From contig JBBDHG010000445.1 in NCBI GenBank assembly GCA_037951165.1, positions 402,001-466,000 on the forward strand: 64,000 nucleotides of DNA, written 5' to 3'. The position numbers were made by a program, and so were the translations under genes. The notes under the pieces were generated by a model. The model saw only the letters and a list, made by a program, of their open reading frames with translations, had not been told where the DNA came from and searched no databases. Shown here piece by piece: positions 62,621 through 64,000 of this stretch. This DNA comes from Lophius americanus. Taxonomy: Eukaryota; Chordata; Actinopteri; Lophiiformes; Lophiidae. How positions within the stretch are numbered: the stretch's first letter is position 1; each line of letters begins with the position of its first letter.

Positions 62621-63119
62621 CCTAAACTGTAAAAAAGGAAAGCGAAATACATTTGTGTAACTTTCACTACTAAAATTTGGTTCTTGGAAATATTGAGACG
62701 ATCAGTTTTCCTGTTGTGTTTGAACTTTAAATCAGTATAGGACATGATTAAAGCTGAGCCCGTTCATCTCACTGAGTGGAGTCTTGCAGTCAGCCGGTGA
62801 TTTCAGAGTGCGTCCTCTGCTCTCAGACGTTCACCTCAGTGACGCGCTGAGTCACAAGGAGGTCACAGAAGTTCAGTGTTTTTCTGAGGGGCTCTTCTAC
62901 AGGAAGGGGGTGATAGTCAGAGGAATGTCAGTAGACATGTCGAGTCCAAGATGTAATCTCTATTATTAGAACACAGATTATACTAACGGAGCGACATCAC
63001 AAACACACATGAACACGTATCTGTGGGTTATAATCCCAATCTCACAATCCCCCTCTGGGTCACCCAATCATGTCCTAGCAAATCCTGCACAGCCTGCTGG
63101 GTAACCTAGATACATGCAC

Positions 63120-63147
63120 ATGTGTGTGTGTGTGTGTGTGTGTGTGG
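63120..63147. repeat. (TG)n microsatellite
   Basis: About 14 TG units. Confidence 0.9.
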
Positions 63148-63619
63148 GTATGTGGATGTGTGTTAATCCTGACAAGTTTTAATAAAGGAACATCTGGTTC
63201 ATGCCTGTGATTCTGAAGCTTCCTGTTTAGACAACAGAATCAATGTTGGCTTTGATTTTGAATGATTTCCAAATGTCATTTATAAATGCTGGAAAAGAAC
63301 AAGTTGTGAATTCATCACCGGCATGGGAATCCGGGGGCAGATGTTGCAGGAGGCAGATGCATAGATCAGCCATAGCATTGCCTCCTATTTGTAAGGTCAG
63401 CTTTTTGTTGCCAAAGCAGCTGCTCTGTGATGTCACTGTGTGTTCTGACACCTTTGTATCAGTTCTGGTGTTAACTTGTTCAGAAATATGTTCAATAAGT
63501 AACTTTTCTGTGGGATCAGAATAATGTAGACTAGCCTAACTCCCTAACTGCCTCAGTGAACCTCTTGTGCCTTATGACTCTTCGCTGGTTCTAACTTATT
63601 ACTGCAGTTCTAATAACAC

Positions 63620-63825
63620 CCAACGGCACCTGCAGTTTTGGAGATGCTCTGACCAGTCGTCTTGTCCTCACCATTTCCCTCAGATCCTCATACTTGCCCA
63701 TTCTTCCTGGTTCATGGATAAAATGTTCTAATATATCCTACGTATCGAAAAATCTAATTAATATGAGATAATCAATGTTATTGTGATGTCACTTGTCAGT
63801 GGTTATAATGTTATGGGTAATTTGT
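63620..63825 (-). mobile_element. Degraded Tc1-like copy, reverse orientation
   Basis: Contains ttttggagatgctctgacca, tcagatcctcatacttgccc and, further on, acttgtcagtggttataatg, the left-side landmarks of the Tc1-like family in reverse complement. Confidence 0.6.
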
Positions 63826-63904
63826 GTAAAAAGTTTTTTTCTGAAAGACGTTATAACTTTATAAGGATATGGTCAAAAGGATTTGTCCAATTTGTCAATT
63901 TTCT

Positions 63905-64000
63905 GAAGAGGCATGTGGCTGCGTGTCGTCCACTTAATTGGAAGGTTGTTGGTTCGATTGCCAACTCTGGCTGAAGATTTTAGAACCGTTGGGCAAGATA
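63905..64000 (+). repeat. Same repeat end, direct orientation, cut by window end
   Basis: Contains gtgtcgtccacttaattgga, aggttgttggttcgattgcc and ttgggcaagata, a typical phrase series in fish interspersed repeats. It resembles a tRNA B box in places but no tRNA fold is present. Confidence 0.5.

Larger units (their letters stand above)
54089..64000 (+). other. First intron of the downstream gene (to window end)
   Basis: No coding exon found. Contains a polypyrimidine tract (54090-54620), Tc1-like fragments (55041, 60795, 63620), a large 42-bp minisatellite (57019-58433), several CA/GT microsatellites, a LINE-tail-like stretch at about 62345-62620 (tcaatcaaactttatttata) and a repeat end at 63905. 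The segment 55260-55640 looks like further interspersed repeat but I cannot name it. Confidence 0.55.

Noticed and set aside
63905..64000. tRNA gene
   Set aside because: A ggttcgattgcc B-box-like sequence is present but no A box at proper spacing and no cloverleaf; it fits a known repeat end instead.

Overview
This window is vertebrate nuclear DNA, almost certainly from a teleost fish. It has intron-rich genes with GT-AG splice sites and encoded proteins that read clearly as vertebrate orthologues. It also carries abundant (CA/GT)n microsatellites and degraded Tc1-like, hAT-like and LINE-like repeats of kinds common in fish. The species cannot be named from the sequence. Nothing bacterial, viral or CRISPR-like was seen.

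Layout. (1) 1-32760, + strand: itprid2 (ssfa2/KRAP), lacking only its 5' end, which lies before base 1. Eighteen coding exons from 702 to 29473 join without a frame break into about 1,308 residues, followed by a 3'UTR of about 3.3 kb ending near the AATAAA at 32734. (2) 33300-45600, + strand: the complete gene for the spliceosome factor Cwc22, with one noncoding and 19 coding exons. The predicted protein has 1,095 residues, with an expanded N-terminal RS repeat, MIF4G and MA3 domains, and a charged C-terminus. Its intron 12 holds a broken hAT transposase copy. (3) 45600-53800: intergenic and repeat-rich, including a decayed duplicate of cwc22 exon 15 with its flanking intron. (4) 53820-64000: a CpG-rich promoter and first exon of another + strand gene with donor at 54089. 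The rest of the window is its first intron or upstream sequence. From human gene order (ZNF385B lies 3' of CWC22 in the same orientation) this may be znf385b, but no coding exon is visible. That intron holds a striking 42-bp minisatellite with 33 complete copies.

How the genes relate. Itprid2 protein tethers and licenses IP3 receptors near actin. Cwc22 brings eIF4A3 to the spliceosome for exon-junction-complex assembly. They are unrelated in function but closely spaced: about 0.55 kb separates the itprid2 poly(A) signal from the cwc22 promoter.

Most interesting points: five consecutive cwc22 introns have AC-rich sequence right after the 5' splice site; intron 15 starts with AC-rich and ends with GT-rich sequence, as in self-folding fish introns that splice with little need for U2AF2; exon 16 sits between complementary GT and CA tracts; the exon-15 duplicate downstream; a splice-dependent overlapping uORF in cwc22; the near-identical 42-bp array; and an Ile in place of the second Phe of the IP3R-binding Phe-Phe pair in Itprid2.
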